DNA of 60,000 nt from NCBI GenBank assembly GCA_030704615.1, contig CM060733.1, positions 51,276,001 through 51,336,000 of the forward strand, read 5' to 3'. The stretch comes from Takakia lepidozioides. Its lineage: Eukaryota > Streptophyta > Takakiopsida > Takakiales > Takakiaceae. Positions 22,452 to 34,655 of this stretch are shown piece by piece; position 1 is the stretch's first letter; the number at the start of each line of letters is the position of its first letter. The translations under genes and the position numbers were made by a program. The notes beneath the pieces were generated by a model. That model did not search any database and was not told where the DNA came from. It was given only the letters and a program-made list of their open reading frames with translations.

Positions 22452-25400
22452 GGTGAAAGACAAATAATTCCGAGCTAGACGGAGTTCGAAAGTGGAGAGG
22501 CCCACGACTTCTGTGGATTTTGTTCATCAATACCTGACAGACAGTTAAAGAGTCCTTGAAGAACAGATGTGTAAACAGTTGTTAAAACATGTGTCAAGCG
22601 GTTATGTGTCCAATGCAAAAGATGGCTAAGCCGGAAAATCTGGGATACAATGGTTGGAGAAATGTTTTCAGGCACGTGGGCCCAGACATTGCATTCATAG
22701 CACGGCTGCCAGAACGAGTGCAGAACCAATGAGAAATTCTGAACCGCCGCAATGCGCAAAATCAACTTGCACATGTATGGACATTGAATCCAGGGTATGG
22801 CCATACAGACACAAGAGGTGATGACGGCCAGTGCCAAATGCACAAATGGTCCTGTGCTACGTGGACACGTGTGAGGTGAACCCATGCATAACCATATACG
22901 GCTAGTCGCGTATGGCTCTTCTTTGTGAACAGTGGAATCTAACTTTATCTATAATCCATTTATTTTTCATAAACTGTTGCTCAATAACATAGATGTTACC
23001 TGAGAGAGGTGCATGGAAGTGGTTTTCAGCAAAACAGAGGACGTAACACCTTGGGAGGCACGGATGCGTAATCTTCTCTTTAGAATAAAGACATGCCAAT
23101 AAATATGAGTGGTAATAGTTAATAAAATGTCCTCGTGTTTAAATTGATTAAAAGGGCCTCTGTCCCCTTTCTTTAAAAAGAAAAGAAAAAAAGAAGTAAA
23201 AAATCTTTATACTGGATTTGTGTGTCTTGATATTTTGAACAAGTAAAATATAGATATATTAATCTCTTATCAATATTAAATACACTCCAACAAACTCTAT
23301 AATAGATACTAGATATACGTACATCTATTTAGTCTATATGTTTTAATATTTTAAATTTATTTGATTTACGAATCATTATAAAACCCATTCTTGAGGGAGA
23401 AGAGTAGCCATAATATGAAGTGGCTTTTAATTGTGTTGGCTCTAGCCATATATATATATATATATATATATAATGAAAACAGTACATTAAATTGAAAGAA
23501 TATGCTTTCAATTTAAAATTGATAATATTTTTAATTTTAAAAATTTATTTGAAACATAGTTCTTAAAGATCTGCTGTATTTTTTATTTAGAATTTAGAAT
23601 ATAAAGATATATTAAATTATATAAGAAGCAATTACAGCGTGAGTGGGATGTGTATGATAGAAATAGGGTTCTTGTGAGACAAGGATCGCGTAGAGGGGCA
23701 TTGTAAGTGGAAAAACTTTTGCCGAGCACATTCATCCTACAAAGCTACTGCTTTTTGTTTGAAAGATAAACAACTTCTAATGGCTGTAACCAGGGCAACA
23801 TGGAAGGATAAGTAACCAGTTGATCAAGAGTACCATTTTTTTCTCAACAAGCTCAAGAAGTCGACGCTGCCTAAATCCAACGAAAGTACTGTCAGATCAC
23901 AACTCATGCATTGAGTTTTTATAGTATTCATTTTTTTCCGCATAAAATAGATTTCCAATCAAAATGAAATAAACATTGAACATTTTGTGAAATTTGAGCA
24001 TTGTTCTTATAAGTCGTCACTGCTAATAATGCGGAGCAAAGCGCAACCCTAGTACTTTAGAGTATGGCTGGATGTCACCAAGCAACGATGACTACCTTAT
24101 TGGTAAGGCAATGACATGCCAAGCTGCGAGTTGCTAGGTTCGGTTCTTGATGGGTGGCTAGTGTAACCCCAACTAATGTAACCCATGTCTCTGTATGTGT
24201 AACCTTGGGTAATGTTACCCTCTCTCTGGTGAAACTCATCTTAGCGCATTTTCACTTAGCCAAACTTGGACTTACTCAAATTTCGAGACCAAGTGTAAGT
24301 TACACCAAATAGTGAGGATCCCTTCCCCCGGTGTAATTTCAAATGGAGGTACACTCCATTCACGTGTAATCTTGAGTGGAGTTCTTCATGTGTAACCTGT
24401 GTCACCCTCACCAGAGTTACATTCCCTTCAGTTCCATGCCCCTCTTGAGAGGGGGTGGGGAAGATTTGACATGCCAAAAAAGGCCGTGCCGTCCTATTGC
24501 ATGTGTGCATTATAAGTTCTTACATTAATTCCTAGTGTTCAACAACCAAGTTGTGGCCTAGTAGTGCTACTGGGCGATCAGTCCACCAAATGGTGTCACA
24601 AAGGTGTCCACCTTCCTATAGGAAGGCAGTAGCCCTCCTATGCCTAATAGTCTCCCCAAGTTGTGTTGAATATAATATTGCCATGACTAACTTGTAACTT
24701 ATTGATCACTTCTGATCAAGTGCAACACCTCTACTGATCATGAAATGTATATCATCATAGCAAATACATCCTCTTCAGCAGCCTGCATGTTCTCCAATCA
24801 GATCTCTAGGCTCCCCTTAATTAGGCTCATCGGTTTCATATTTAGTCGGAATATTTTTCCCTATTGATGCTAGCCGCGCCGTCTTCCCCCTCCCGAAGGT
24901 TGATTTTTGTAGCCTTTGGCCTTTGGGCTTGGGCTTTGCTTCCTGGGATTTGTCCTCACTCCTTCAGTGTGTCTTCCCCATCTCTTGAGTTCTTCCAAAT
25001 AAAGTTTCTAGGGGCACTGTACTCCCTTTCTTGTGACTAAAGAAAGAAAGAAAAGAAAAGAAAATAAAAAACCGGACAGCGGAATCGTCCACATATAAGT
25101 TCAAGAAATGCAGTGAACCAAAACTGGAACCTTCTCAAGAAAAAAATAACCAAGACCGGATCCAGAACCCTCAAGTTGTAGAACCGGATTGAACAGGTTC
25201 CTTCAGAAATGCAAGAACCCAATATTGGATTTTAATTTTTACATAGGTAATACAAGAAGAAGACTCCGGCCAAAGCCGACGTAACTATGTACCCCAATTC
25301 ATTTGGCCAGTTTGCGAAGGTCACGCAACCCGACACTGTGGGAAGAGCCAATCGGTGGGGCCGCGGGCCGTAACTAAGAGCCACTTCACCTTGCAGTTAT

Positions 25401-26122
25401 TGCCCTCTTTCAAGGGTGGGCACATGGGTGATAATGTAAGAATGTGGCCTCCTAACTTAGCCATGCTCAAATAACAAGCAAGTAGACAAGTAAGTAGGAA
25501 GGAAGCCATGGCTCTGAGGAAGAGGGTTTGTTGATGAGTGAGAAGGTTTGTGGGCCCGTCCTTTGATGGCTTTTGGGAGCTTTCTTTTGCCATGCCTTTC
25601 TAACAGAGGCCTGCTTCCGTCCAGTTTGGGGAAAAAACAATGAAAAAAATTGTGGCAGACGATGATTGGAACGTTGTTTGAGGGTGAGATTTGCAATGAC
25701 GCAGAGAGGCGAGTGACAGGTGCAAGAACAGTGCCCGTTCAGTGCTACCCGCTTGGCCAGAATTCAACCCTAGCAGTGAGAGATCGGCACAGAATCTGAG
25801 AAGAAACTCCGGAGTGATTGATTTGTCGCTTGCACTGCAGGGGAGGGCAATTGCTAGGTATCCGGAGTGCACTCTAATTCTAATTTTGATATGCATTGGT
25901 GGACAAGGTTGTCAGTTCAGGTCTGAGAGATAGTGTCGTAGTTTGATGTGATTCGATATGCGCCCATCTTCCAGACTTTTCTTCATCGGAGTGGTTCACA
26001 GCATTGGTGGTTGCATTGAGAAACACTGTAGATTTGTGGTTGGAAGTTGTGTTTTCTTCATCGCATGAAGTGTTGATACAAGTGCGCAAACGTCCGCAAG
26101 CTGCAGATGCAGATGTGAAGAA
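22452..26122. other. AT-rich intergenic region
   Basis: 3.7 kb between the dead transposase and CRL. It holds a TA dinucleotide run at 23449-23472, a SINE-like head near 24090-24150 and an A/G-rich patch at 25040-25070. The last about 400 bp are probably the CRL promoter and leader. No conserved frame was seen on either strand. Confidence 0.5.
24085..24500 (+). mobile_element. tRNA-derived SINE-like element (weak)
   Basis: ACCTTATTGGTAAGGCAATG at about 24093-24112 resembles a pol III A box, and GGTTCGGTTCTTG at about 24138-24150 resembles a B box 25-30 bp later, the usual tRNA-like spacing. Downstream the sequence is rich in GTGTAAC/GTTAC words, including the perfect palindrome GGGTAATGTTACCC near 24209-24222. 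Element limits are not defined; no poly-A or target-site duplication was identified. Confidence 0.35.
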
Positions 26123-29100
26123 ATGGAAGCGACTGCTGCAGGCCCTGTGCCTGCTAAGGCTTCCAGTGACAGCAATTTTGGAAGTCACGAGGTTGGTCCT
26201 GCCGGGGCCGGAGGAGATGGCCCACCAAATCATCACAACAATGGAGGTCGCATGGTGCGCAGTCTGGTGATTAAGGCGGTGTGCCTCATTGGAGGTGCTT
26301 TTCTTCTTCGCAGGCTGACCAAGACCACCACACGCTGGGATCATGCACGCATGGTTGCTCAGTCTCTTAGTGGGGAGAAGGTCCGCAAACTGAAGTCCCT
26401 GCGTTCTATGGCTGTTTTGTTGATGATTGATTTCCCAGTATTTGTGCATTGGCCCCTTTGGCATCCCCAAGCAAGGCGCACACCGTTCTTGCTTGGTGGT
26501 CGCGCTTCCATTTGTTTATTTACGTGAGGATTGGGGGATGTGTCTCCAATCATGTAGTCGCACGCAAGGACATTTCCTTGATGTTGATTGCAGAGCGGGA
26601 GTTAGATGAAGTTCTACTGATGCGGCCCTGGCTTCTGCCTTCATTTAAGCTGGAATGTGTTTTTGCATCAGTGAGGAAGGGCTTGCTATGTGGAGGTCCA
26701 AGTGCTAATTGTCCCCTTTTCTAGACAGATCTATGATGTCAGATTTGTTCTTCACTGTTTTAATGGTTTTCTTTATCTTTCTGCCAGTTCTCCACGGAGC
26801 AAGCATCTCGAGACCCAATGACATACTTCAATCTGAGGTGATATATAGGATTTCCAGCTGACTAGCAACAACTCTTCTGTCTTCCTTAAAGCTGAGCTCC
26901 AGAAGCTCAAACGTGATTTAATGGTTGGTTTGCTTATAACTAGCACATTTTGACAAGTTTACTGGAATTAAGGTGGATGTGCACGTGTTGGACGAATTAC
27001 TTGTAGAGGTAGTAAAACTGATTGGTCAATTGGTTGGTATGAGCAGGCTGCTGACTTGTCCGGCGACCGTACTGGCAGACGGAGCTAGAGTCCTGTATTT
27101 TGAGCAGGTCTGAGGAACACACCTTAGCATTAGATGTTTCACATGCCCTGGCTTCTGACTGAATTTTCATATTCACCAGTCTGTTTTGTACCCTCTATCA
27201 CCTTCCGTGCACCTGGGAATTGGGGTAGGAGCTGCCTATGTCTCGAATTTGACTGACATCCAGGCAATGTAAAATGCAGCAATAATGCAATACGGTAAGC
27301 AGAAAGAAAACGGAGCTAGAGTCCTGTATTTTGAGCAGGTCTGAGAAACACACCTTAGCATTAGATGTTTCACATGCCCTGGCTTCTGACTGAATTATCA
27401 TATTCACCAGTCTGTTTTGTACCCTCTATCATCTTCCGTGCACCTGGGAATTGGGGTAGGAGCTGCCTATGTCTCGAATTTGACTGCCATCCAGTCAATG
27501 TAAAATGCAGCAATAATGCAATACGGTTAGCAGAAAGAAAATTTGTGCTTTACCCAAGGTCTGGTCGTGAATAGATTGTCAATTCTACAGCCTTCTTCTC
27601 AAGTAAGACTAAAGTTTTGGGGGGGGGGGAACAGGCTTTTTGGCGGACTCCTGAGAGGCCATACCGCCAGGTACTGCCTCAGCATGCACGATCTGTTCTC
27701 CTGGTTATTTGTGTGTGATGTGCATTGTTAAATTCTGACACTAGTTTACAATTGCCCCTCACATGAGCTCCTTACATTTGAGCATCCATTGTCTGTCATT
27801 CTGAGGGTTAAAGAGGAATTTATTTCCTGCTACATCGTTGGCCTTTCAGCACAGAAGTCAGCTCTCTAAAGCAATTTATAACACTTTCCGATCTCACATT
27901 AAACCTAAAGATGGTAGGTGCAACTTGTGCCTGTGTTATAAGGGTTGTGATTATCTAGGATAGACCTATCTGAGATCAAAGATGAACCATTACTTGGTCA
28001 TAGATGTTAGATTCTGACAAATGAGAACCTAGTCATGAGAGAGTTACCACAGGGTAAGGTTACAATTTGTGACTCTAGCCGTTTACCTTGCGGTTGTGCA
28101 GAGATTTTACATGGTGAAACCTTGCCCAAAGGAGATGAAATGTGATGTGGAGGTAAAATACTGCAATCCTGGAACTCAATTGCAGTGTGTTCGTTAGTTT
28201 GCATTTATCATTTGATGGGTGGAAGTACATTCTGCTGCAGTTTGGTTTACTAGGTCCAGAACTGATTTGAGCACTTGCATGTTTCAAAATTGGATATGCA
28301 GTCGGTGGGATGAGGCGAGAGGCCAAAATCCTTTTTGACGTCTATTATGTGCTTAATGGAGAGTAACTGGCAGTAGGGGCCTGCAATATTTTGCTGAAGG
28401 ATCTGACATCATGACTGTCATTTCCACTGCCAGGTGGGATCATATGCTGTGAGGGACATTGAGGAGTATAGAAATTTTTGTGACCGGCCCAAGAACCAGC
28501 GGCCACAACCTGAGGAGATAGTGGGGGTAAGGCAGTATTGTCTCATGTTATTCCCTCTGTGGCCAGGCATTGCTGGAGATGCACATCTGATGCAATGTTT
28601 GCACCAAAAGAGAGTCCTCAATTTGTTTGTATGCACAGGTGGGAACTATTGGGAGAGATCAGATCAGTTTGGTGCATTCCAGTTTTCCTGCATTTTTCCA
28701 CACCTTAGTGTTGGGCTCACACACAGTGGGGGTGGAAATGCAGGACATGGCAGAGCATCTCACAAGTGTATATCTATCTCACTGTGAACGTGGTAGGCGT
28801 TGTCTGTACGAGGGTTCGACACCACCTGGAGGCTTTCCAAACTCATGGGTATGTGCCTTGATACCTTAATGGGTGTTAGAAAGCCCAAGCAAGCGTAGAT
28901 TATGGTGTCACTTCGCCCTTACTGGTTTTAGTGTTATGATGATGTACCAGTGATTGAATCAAACACTTCTCGTTTTATCGGACTCGCAAGCCTGGGTCTG
29001 TTGTACTACTAGACAACGCATTACACTGTTAGCAGGGTGTGGAGGTTTTGAATTCTTTTACTTGCAGATACAGCAGGTAGTTAGACTTTTGTTGTGCTGA

Positions 29101-29578
29101 ACTGCGACTATGAATGCTATGTTGGATTGTCTGCAGAATGGTGCCAGTAGGTGCACGTCAGAGCTTACAATATATCGGAATGGAGAGATCCACTGTTGGG
29201 ATCGTGCGTACGATGATGAGGGTAATCAGGTACGTGTTTCATTAGTGCGTTTGACATTTCCTGGTCGTTGAAGCCTTTCTGACTACTGCTTTTGTGTACC
29301 TTGTGTGAGAGGCATGGGAATTGGAAGTTCCGCTGTCAGTATAGTTAGGCACAAAGAGAAGATGCAGAGATGTGTCCTATGCCGTTAACATGATGGCAAA
29401 ATTCATAGATATGTTGCATTATGTGCTTGGGCAGGTATGGGGAGTGAGACAAGGGCCCTATGAGTTTAGGCCTGGGACCTCATCGAGTACAAGTGGGTCA
29501 TTACTTGATTCAGATTTTTCGACTGCCTTTTCCTCGAAGAAAATTGATGAGAAGTCAGCGGCCACTTTGTCGACTTAG
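26123..29578 (+). CDS. CRL: CRUMPLED LEAF (CRL), CpcT/CpeT-family chloroplast outer envelope protein
   Basis: Nine phase-consistent exons: 26123-26380, 26788-26837, 27047-27107, 27635-27670, 28102-28152, 28434-28526, 28744-28848, 29137-29229 and 29435-29578, giving 296 residues. After a Gly/Pro-rich start comes the membrane segment LVIKAVCLIGGAFLLRRLTK, as in Arabidopsis CRL. The CpeT/CpcT lyase-like domain follows: RDPMTYFNLRLLTCP, ARVLYFEQAFWRTPERPYRQ, YMVKPCPKEMKCD, YAVRDIEEYRNFCDRPK, CERGRRCLYEGSTPPGGFPN, then WGVRQGPYEFRP. CRL loss in Arabidopsis disturbs plastid division and cell differentiation; whether it is a bilin lyase is unsettled. The C-terminal tail is Ser/Thr-rich and poorly conserved. 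A 231-bp tandem duplication overlaps the end of exon 3 and its donor site. Confidence 0.95.
27079..27540 (+). repeat. 231-bp direct tandem duplication covering the end of CRL exon 3
   Basis: Copy 1 is 27079-27309 and copy 2 is 27310-27540, joined without a gap. I count about six or seven substitutions, so roughly 97 percent identity. Each copy starts ACGGAGCTAGAGTCCTGTAT, the last 29 nt of exon 3, and carries the GT donor. Copy 2 lacks the upstream half of the exon and its natural acceptor. Confidence 0.95.
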
Positions 29579-30591
29579 TTACGAGTACCAGCCAACATTT
29601 CATTGCACGCCCTGTTCTTACATGCAGGCTTGAGGATAATGGGTTGGAACATCATACCATTCCAATGGGGTGATGAACTTCTCAGTCTCCTTGTAAAAGC
29701 TGCAGGTGAAAGTCTTTGTACAGAAAGTGATTTGTGGGTTACACTATCTCAAGCTGTTTGGATGCTCAGTTGTTTCTTTCGTTGCCACCTACTTCCATGA
29801 GGCAGAAATCCAGAAATGCCTCAAGCTACATGTTTTGCATGCATACCTAGCCTTCCTTTATGTATACAGCTTAGTCCACTCATTTTTGTTGCTCGCGAAA
29901 GGTGAATCTTGACCAGTCCATTCTATCTTTGGCGACTGCACACACTCACTTTCTAGGGGGTTTGTGCTGAACATAAATTTTGTACAATCTAATTGTCAGA
30001 TGAATCAAGCCAAGTGAATGTTAAGGTTGTACTCAACTGTGTCGTTCATACTCCATGAATATGACTGTGACTGTAATTTGTGGCCTGTCGAGTTGGAGAT
30101 TAGAGGTGGGGAATTGTACACCCAAGAATCTGAAGTGTGCAGACCGAAACAAGCATAGATAGGCATTACTGGTAGAGCTAGTGTCACCACTCTTAATTTT
30201 TGAAGGTCAGAATGTCAAGCAGCTAGACTTCAAAGATTGTGAATGGTGGTCTCCATGATAAATATAGTGTGTAAGGATACTTCAACAATGTCTGAGTGCA
30301 ACTAGCTCATGGAGTTTGTACTCAGCACACCAACTACTGAGAATTCACATTGACTGATTCACTACAGCTAACCAGGAGCTTATCAGCCAGCTGAGAACCA
30401 ATTTGCCATGACTGTCTCCACTTGAAAGTGGCTGACACTGAAGCCACTCTGAAATCCTGTGGTGGGTCTTCTAAATGGCTTCAACAAATTGCACATCAAT
30501 TAAGCAATATGGAGTTATGATCATGGTCAGTGCAAGTGAAGGGTAGTGTCCAAGAATGGGTTAGTTTGAACTGATGCAGAAAGCTGATGCA
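29579..30591. other. Convergent 3' intergenic region
   Basis: Between the 3' ends of CRL (+) and the CDC25/ACR2 gene (-). It is expected to hold both 3' UTRs. No conserved frame and no repeat recognised. Confidence 0.5.
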
Positions 30592-32594
30592 TTATTTTTT
30601 AAGACACACAATGTCCTTGCAAGAGCAGATGGGGCGGCCCGCTGATGCCCAGCCATTGAATCCTCTTTCAAGCACCACCACCTTTGGTGACTTCTCCATA
30701 GATCCATCATTCACAGCTTTGTTCAAATGGTTACACAGCATGCGTGCACATGTGGGGCCTCGAATCTGAAAAACCAAATACGCACCCGTGAGCAACCTCC
30801 TCCCCACCTCACCCTATCTTTAAAGTGTTGCAAAGTAAACGTCTCAATTTTGTCCAAGGCCACCTTTTGAAACTTGCTAGGAATAAAGTATGTGATCTTC
30901 CTTATCCAAGCTTGCCAGTATGAAGAATGAAAAGGTGTTCTACTTCTGATAGTTAGTCATTACATTGTCTGGCAGTAGCCTTGCTGTCAGTGCTCAGGCA
31001 GGAAATGACCACCAGAATTGTGCCAGGCTCCTTGCAGCAGTGGGAAGTACCATCACAGACAATAGCTAATAGTGTCGTTCAAGATGTTCTTTACCCTAGA
31101 ACAGTTTGATGAGAAAATCTCTCGGCATTGTCCACAGCCCTTCATATGGAGAACCGGAGGTGCAGAGACCTTTCTGACCAGACAGACTTCCACGGATCGG
31201 TGAAAGTTTTAAGTTATCTAGGCAATGAAAATCTACTGCTGAAAATGATCCATCCTCCAACACTTGTGTAGGGAAGCATATTTCTCAAACCTGGCTTTTG
31301 GCACAATGGAAAACAACAGTGTCTTGACCCTTGATATTTTGGAGTAAATCGGGAAGCTTTTCTTCAAAGCTGTCACTTGCATAGTGTAGCGAGCCCGCTA
31401 GGTGGCCGTCGAAACTCCTCTCCTCATCCCTGCCCATAAGCCAATTTTTAATCACCTTCCATCGATAATGAAGAAGAAAGTCCCACCAAGGGTAAAGTGC
31501 GTGCAAATAAGATCAACCCGAGAATAATTGGGCCCAGGCTTTGACATTCTCTTGCTTACATTCTTCTGTAATCCTTGCCAGAACCATGCTTTCGAAATTA
31601 TCCAGTCTGTTGGATGAACTTGATGAGACTGCCAGATCTAGATGGCAGAAAGACATGAGTGTAACATGCCTAAAAAAGAGGGGCGTGGCACCATCTACCT
31701 CTGATGAAGATCCATGCTGAATCTCTGCAATGCTGCTCTGTTCAGAATAGATGAAGTAGTGGACCTATGGGTCTTGGAATAGTCCTGGCTATGTTGTCAC
31801 CCCTTGGTGCCTAGAGGCCACTTACTCATGCAAATTGAGTGACTGCACAGCATCTTGACCTAGAAACAGAAAAGACTGGAGTGCCCTCCTGACCGAGTAC
31901 ATAAATAATAAATTTGGACAGCAGTTGCTACTTTTCTGACTGAATGCCCGATGGGTTATCGGTGACTGTTCCGTGCTAGGGCACCCTCCAGCTTCTCCTT
32001 GCAGGAATTAAGGGACAAAAGGAAAAAAACATAGCCATCCCCAGTAGTGTGCCATCCCCCTCAGAATAAACCAATCCATCAGACGGTGGGCCTGAGAATG
32101 GCAGGAAGTAAACTCTGCCATGTAGAGGCTGTGAATCATGCCATCATGTCATAGAATCGTCGGACTATTTCAGAAAACCTTCAGCTCACTTGATCCTTCA
32201 CTGTTATCTCTTCTTTCTAATGCTTCAGAGTCGATGAGTGTCGAATCAAAAGTCGATGAAAGTGGCTGAAAGCACCGTGTACGCATAGGAACTGAATTTG
32301 GATGTTAAGAGCAGCTATCCTGCTGTTCATCAGAGAAACTAACGTGGTGGGATGCTTCAAATATACCGCAGCACTGAGGGCACAGTCCTGAGAGCTTCAT
32401 GTCCTTCAATCGGCGCCTCAAACCAGAAAACGCTATCATTCGAAGAGAGGAACAAAGCATGCCCAGAAAAAACCGGTGAAATTTTGATTCAGAATTTATA
32501 GAACACACCTGACATCGACGATGACCGCTTTGGCGCCTTGCAAGTCCACCAAATCCTCGGCAGAGATGAAGGAGACCGACCTCCCGCCCGCCAT
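30592..32594 (-). CDS. CDC25: CDC25/ACR2-type rhodanese-fold phosphatase / arsenate reductase
   Basis: Three phase-consistent exons on the minus strand: 32594-32509, 31429-31291 and 30765-30592, giving 132 residues, the usual length of the plant small CDC25. The rhodanese/CDC25 fold is seen in order: [32 protein letters not shown], then the active-site loop HCAKSQIR (HCx5R, with the Cys nucleophile and Arg present), then PTCARML, and [18 protein letters not shown] Cys-rich end [11 protein letters not shown] follows, as in the Arabidopsis protein, where three cysteines bind zinc; here two CxC-type cysteines and one more are seen. Arabidopsis relatives reduce arsenate in vitro and dephosphorylate CDK peptides; the in vivo role is debated. 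Intron 1 is long (1.08 kb). Its start is head-to-head with the DUF668 gene. Confidence 0.93.
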
Positions 32595-34655
32595 CGCCCG
32601 TCCGCTCGCACCTCCCTCCTCCTCCGATCTCCCCTCCCTCTTGCTTGTGGCCACGGATGGATGAACTATTTGGATGCGTTTCTTAAATAATATCGATAAA
32701 TAGATAGAAATAAAATACAACAAAAGAAAAAATGAATGGATAGACTGTCCAACGGATGACTTTCGTCGAATTAAACTCACACGACAAAACATACATGCCT
32801 GCATGATTTGGCTACACGTGGATATCCGACCCGAAATATCAGGCCCACCCGCGATTGGACCCGCGTTCAATGCCGATATTTGACCGTACATTACTCAGAG
32901 TCGGCAGATGCTGGGGTCAAATCCTCAGCTGTTGAATTCCTTCATACTTTTGTGGCCCAGCATCCAGATATGTATCTAGTATCTACTATGAGGGAAAAAG
33001 GCAGACGGCAACTTTAATACGCCATTAAGGCCAAGCTCGTACCTCATTTTCCCGTATTTCGATTGCACAGTATTCATTAAAGGTCGGTGTCAGCCCCAAA
33101 CTGGTCCCTTTCCACATTCATCCGAACCTCATTCATCCACACTTAGGACTAATGGAGCCCAACCAAAATAAAGATTAAAACAGTTCCAAGAAAATAATAC
33201 AAAATACGACAAATTAGTAGATAATGATCCCATTTGGATAGTGGGATAATAACAAGGTACTAGTAAGTCACTATCTAAGTTAGTATCTACCGTCTGCTCT
33301 CCAGTCAAACTCACTACGGGGAATCTCGAGGGTCGCGAACGAATGACAGAAGTCAACGCACAGGTACATCCATCCAGATTCCATCCACTCCAGTCAAACT
33401 CACCTCTTACCTTGCTGTATAGTGACTGGTAAGGTAAAGGGGGACGGTTGTCAACATCGCAATCTACTAGTAAAACTAATCGCGAGTCGTAAGTACTATT
33501 GCGGCGGGTAGACCCCACAGAATTGATTCCACGCGTCCTTGAGCCGTCTCTGTGTATTTATATGAGTAAATAAATATAACATGTACCATACATTGAATGT
33601 ATTCACTTATGTATTATGGTTCACCCGTATTTGTGTGAATTGGATATTAGTTTTATTTCTGATTAAATATTGGAAGTTAATCGGCATCTAGACACGTGCT
33701 GCTGTGCTATGGTTGGATGGATGAATGGATGGATGAAGGGATGTAACGCCAGCGAGGAGGAGAGCAGGAGGAGCGAGGAGGAGGGTGACTCGGCCATGGC
33801 TGCCCTGCGATGGCTGCACAATGCGAGCTAGGGCACAGATTGCAGAGCAGCAGGAGACGATGGCGATGGAGGAGATTGTTGTGGTGAGATTTGCAGTGCG
33901 GGGAAGCTTTTTGTGATGCGCGGTGGCTTGCAATGGAGGTTGTGTGAGCGAGGATGCGTGAAAGGAAAGCGGAGCAGAGCATTTTGGCTGAAGACGCGGG
34001 ATTAGTGGCCGCATTTCGGCATACACGTGTGACAGGCAGGGAGAAGATAGTCTGACCCCGGATGCAGCACTTTTGTGTGATTTTTAGCCCAGGGAAGATA
34101 TTGAGGGAGAGAGAGCAAATGGCTTAGGTCACGAGAGGTGAGTTTTGCTCTCGGCCTGGAAAATCGTCTTCGAGTTGGTAGCTGCAGGCATCGGGTCAGA
34201 GGCGCTGCATTCGGGGCTGGTAGTACTTAGTGGCTTGCTGCTTTCTGCTGGGATTAATTGCCACTGCCGGGCTTTGAGGCCTTGAGGATATAGAGGGAGA
34301 GGGAGAGAGAGAGAGAGAGAGCAAATGGCTTAGGTCACCAGAGGTGAGTTTGCTCTCGGCCTGGGAAGGCATCGGGTTAGAGGCACTGCATTCGGGGCTG
34401 GTAGGACTTAGTGGCTTGCTCCTGTCTGCTAGGATTAATTGCCACTTGCTGCCGAGCTTTGAGGGCTTGGATTGATTGTGGAAGCGGTGGCGGAATCAGT
34501 TGGAGTGGTTTGAGATGGAAGAGGGGACAAAGAGGGCGGGAGGTAAGGCGGCTGTGGAGGAAGTGTGAGGATGGGGAGGAGGTGACGTGTTGGGAGCGGC
34601 GAAGAAATGAGGGAGGTTAGTGGGTGAGTGTACTTGTGTAACGCTGCGGAAGGCT
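32595..34655. promoter_or_regulatory. Head-to-head promoter region of CDC25 (-) and DUF668 gene (+)
   Basis: Two kilobases without a conserved frame. A GATG-type tetranucleotide patch lies at 33715-33740 (ATGGATGAATGGATGGATGA). A diverged duplication with GA-repeat tracts at 34090-34475 probably lies in the leader of the DUF668 gene. Confidence 0.45.
34090..34475 (+). repeat. Diverged ~205-bp tandem duplication with GA tract
   Basis: GCAAATGGCTTAGGTCAC starts at 34115 and again at 34321. Both copies continue through GAGGTGAGTT, CTCTCGGCCTGG, GCATCGGGT, GCATTCGGGGCTGGTAG and GGATTAATTGCCACT, with small indels. A run of about 14 GA units (34290-34320) begins the second copy. Each copy carries a GAGGTGAGTT word that would serve as a 5' splice site in a leader intron. 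Confidence 0.85.

Noticed and set aside
23449-23472. TA run as a replication origin or scaffold element
   Set aside because: It is a plain dinucleotide microsatellite in AT-rich DNA, with nothing else to support a function.
25880-26470. 196-codon minus-strand frame overlapping CRL exon 1
   Set aside because: Antisense to a clear CRL exon, and low similarity to anything known.
28975-29040. A further SINE head on the minus strand in a CRL intron
   Set aside because: GCTTGCGAGTCC is only loosely B-box-like and no A box lies at the right distance.
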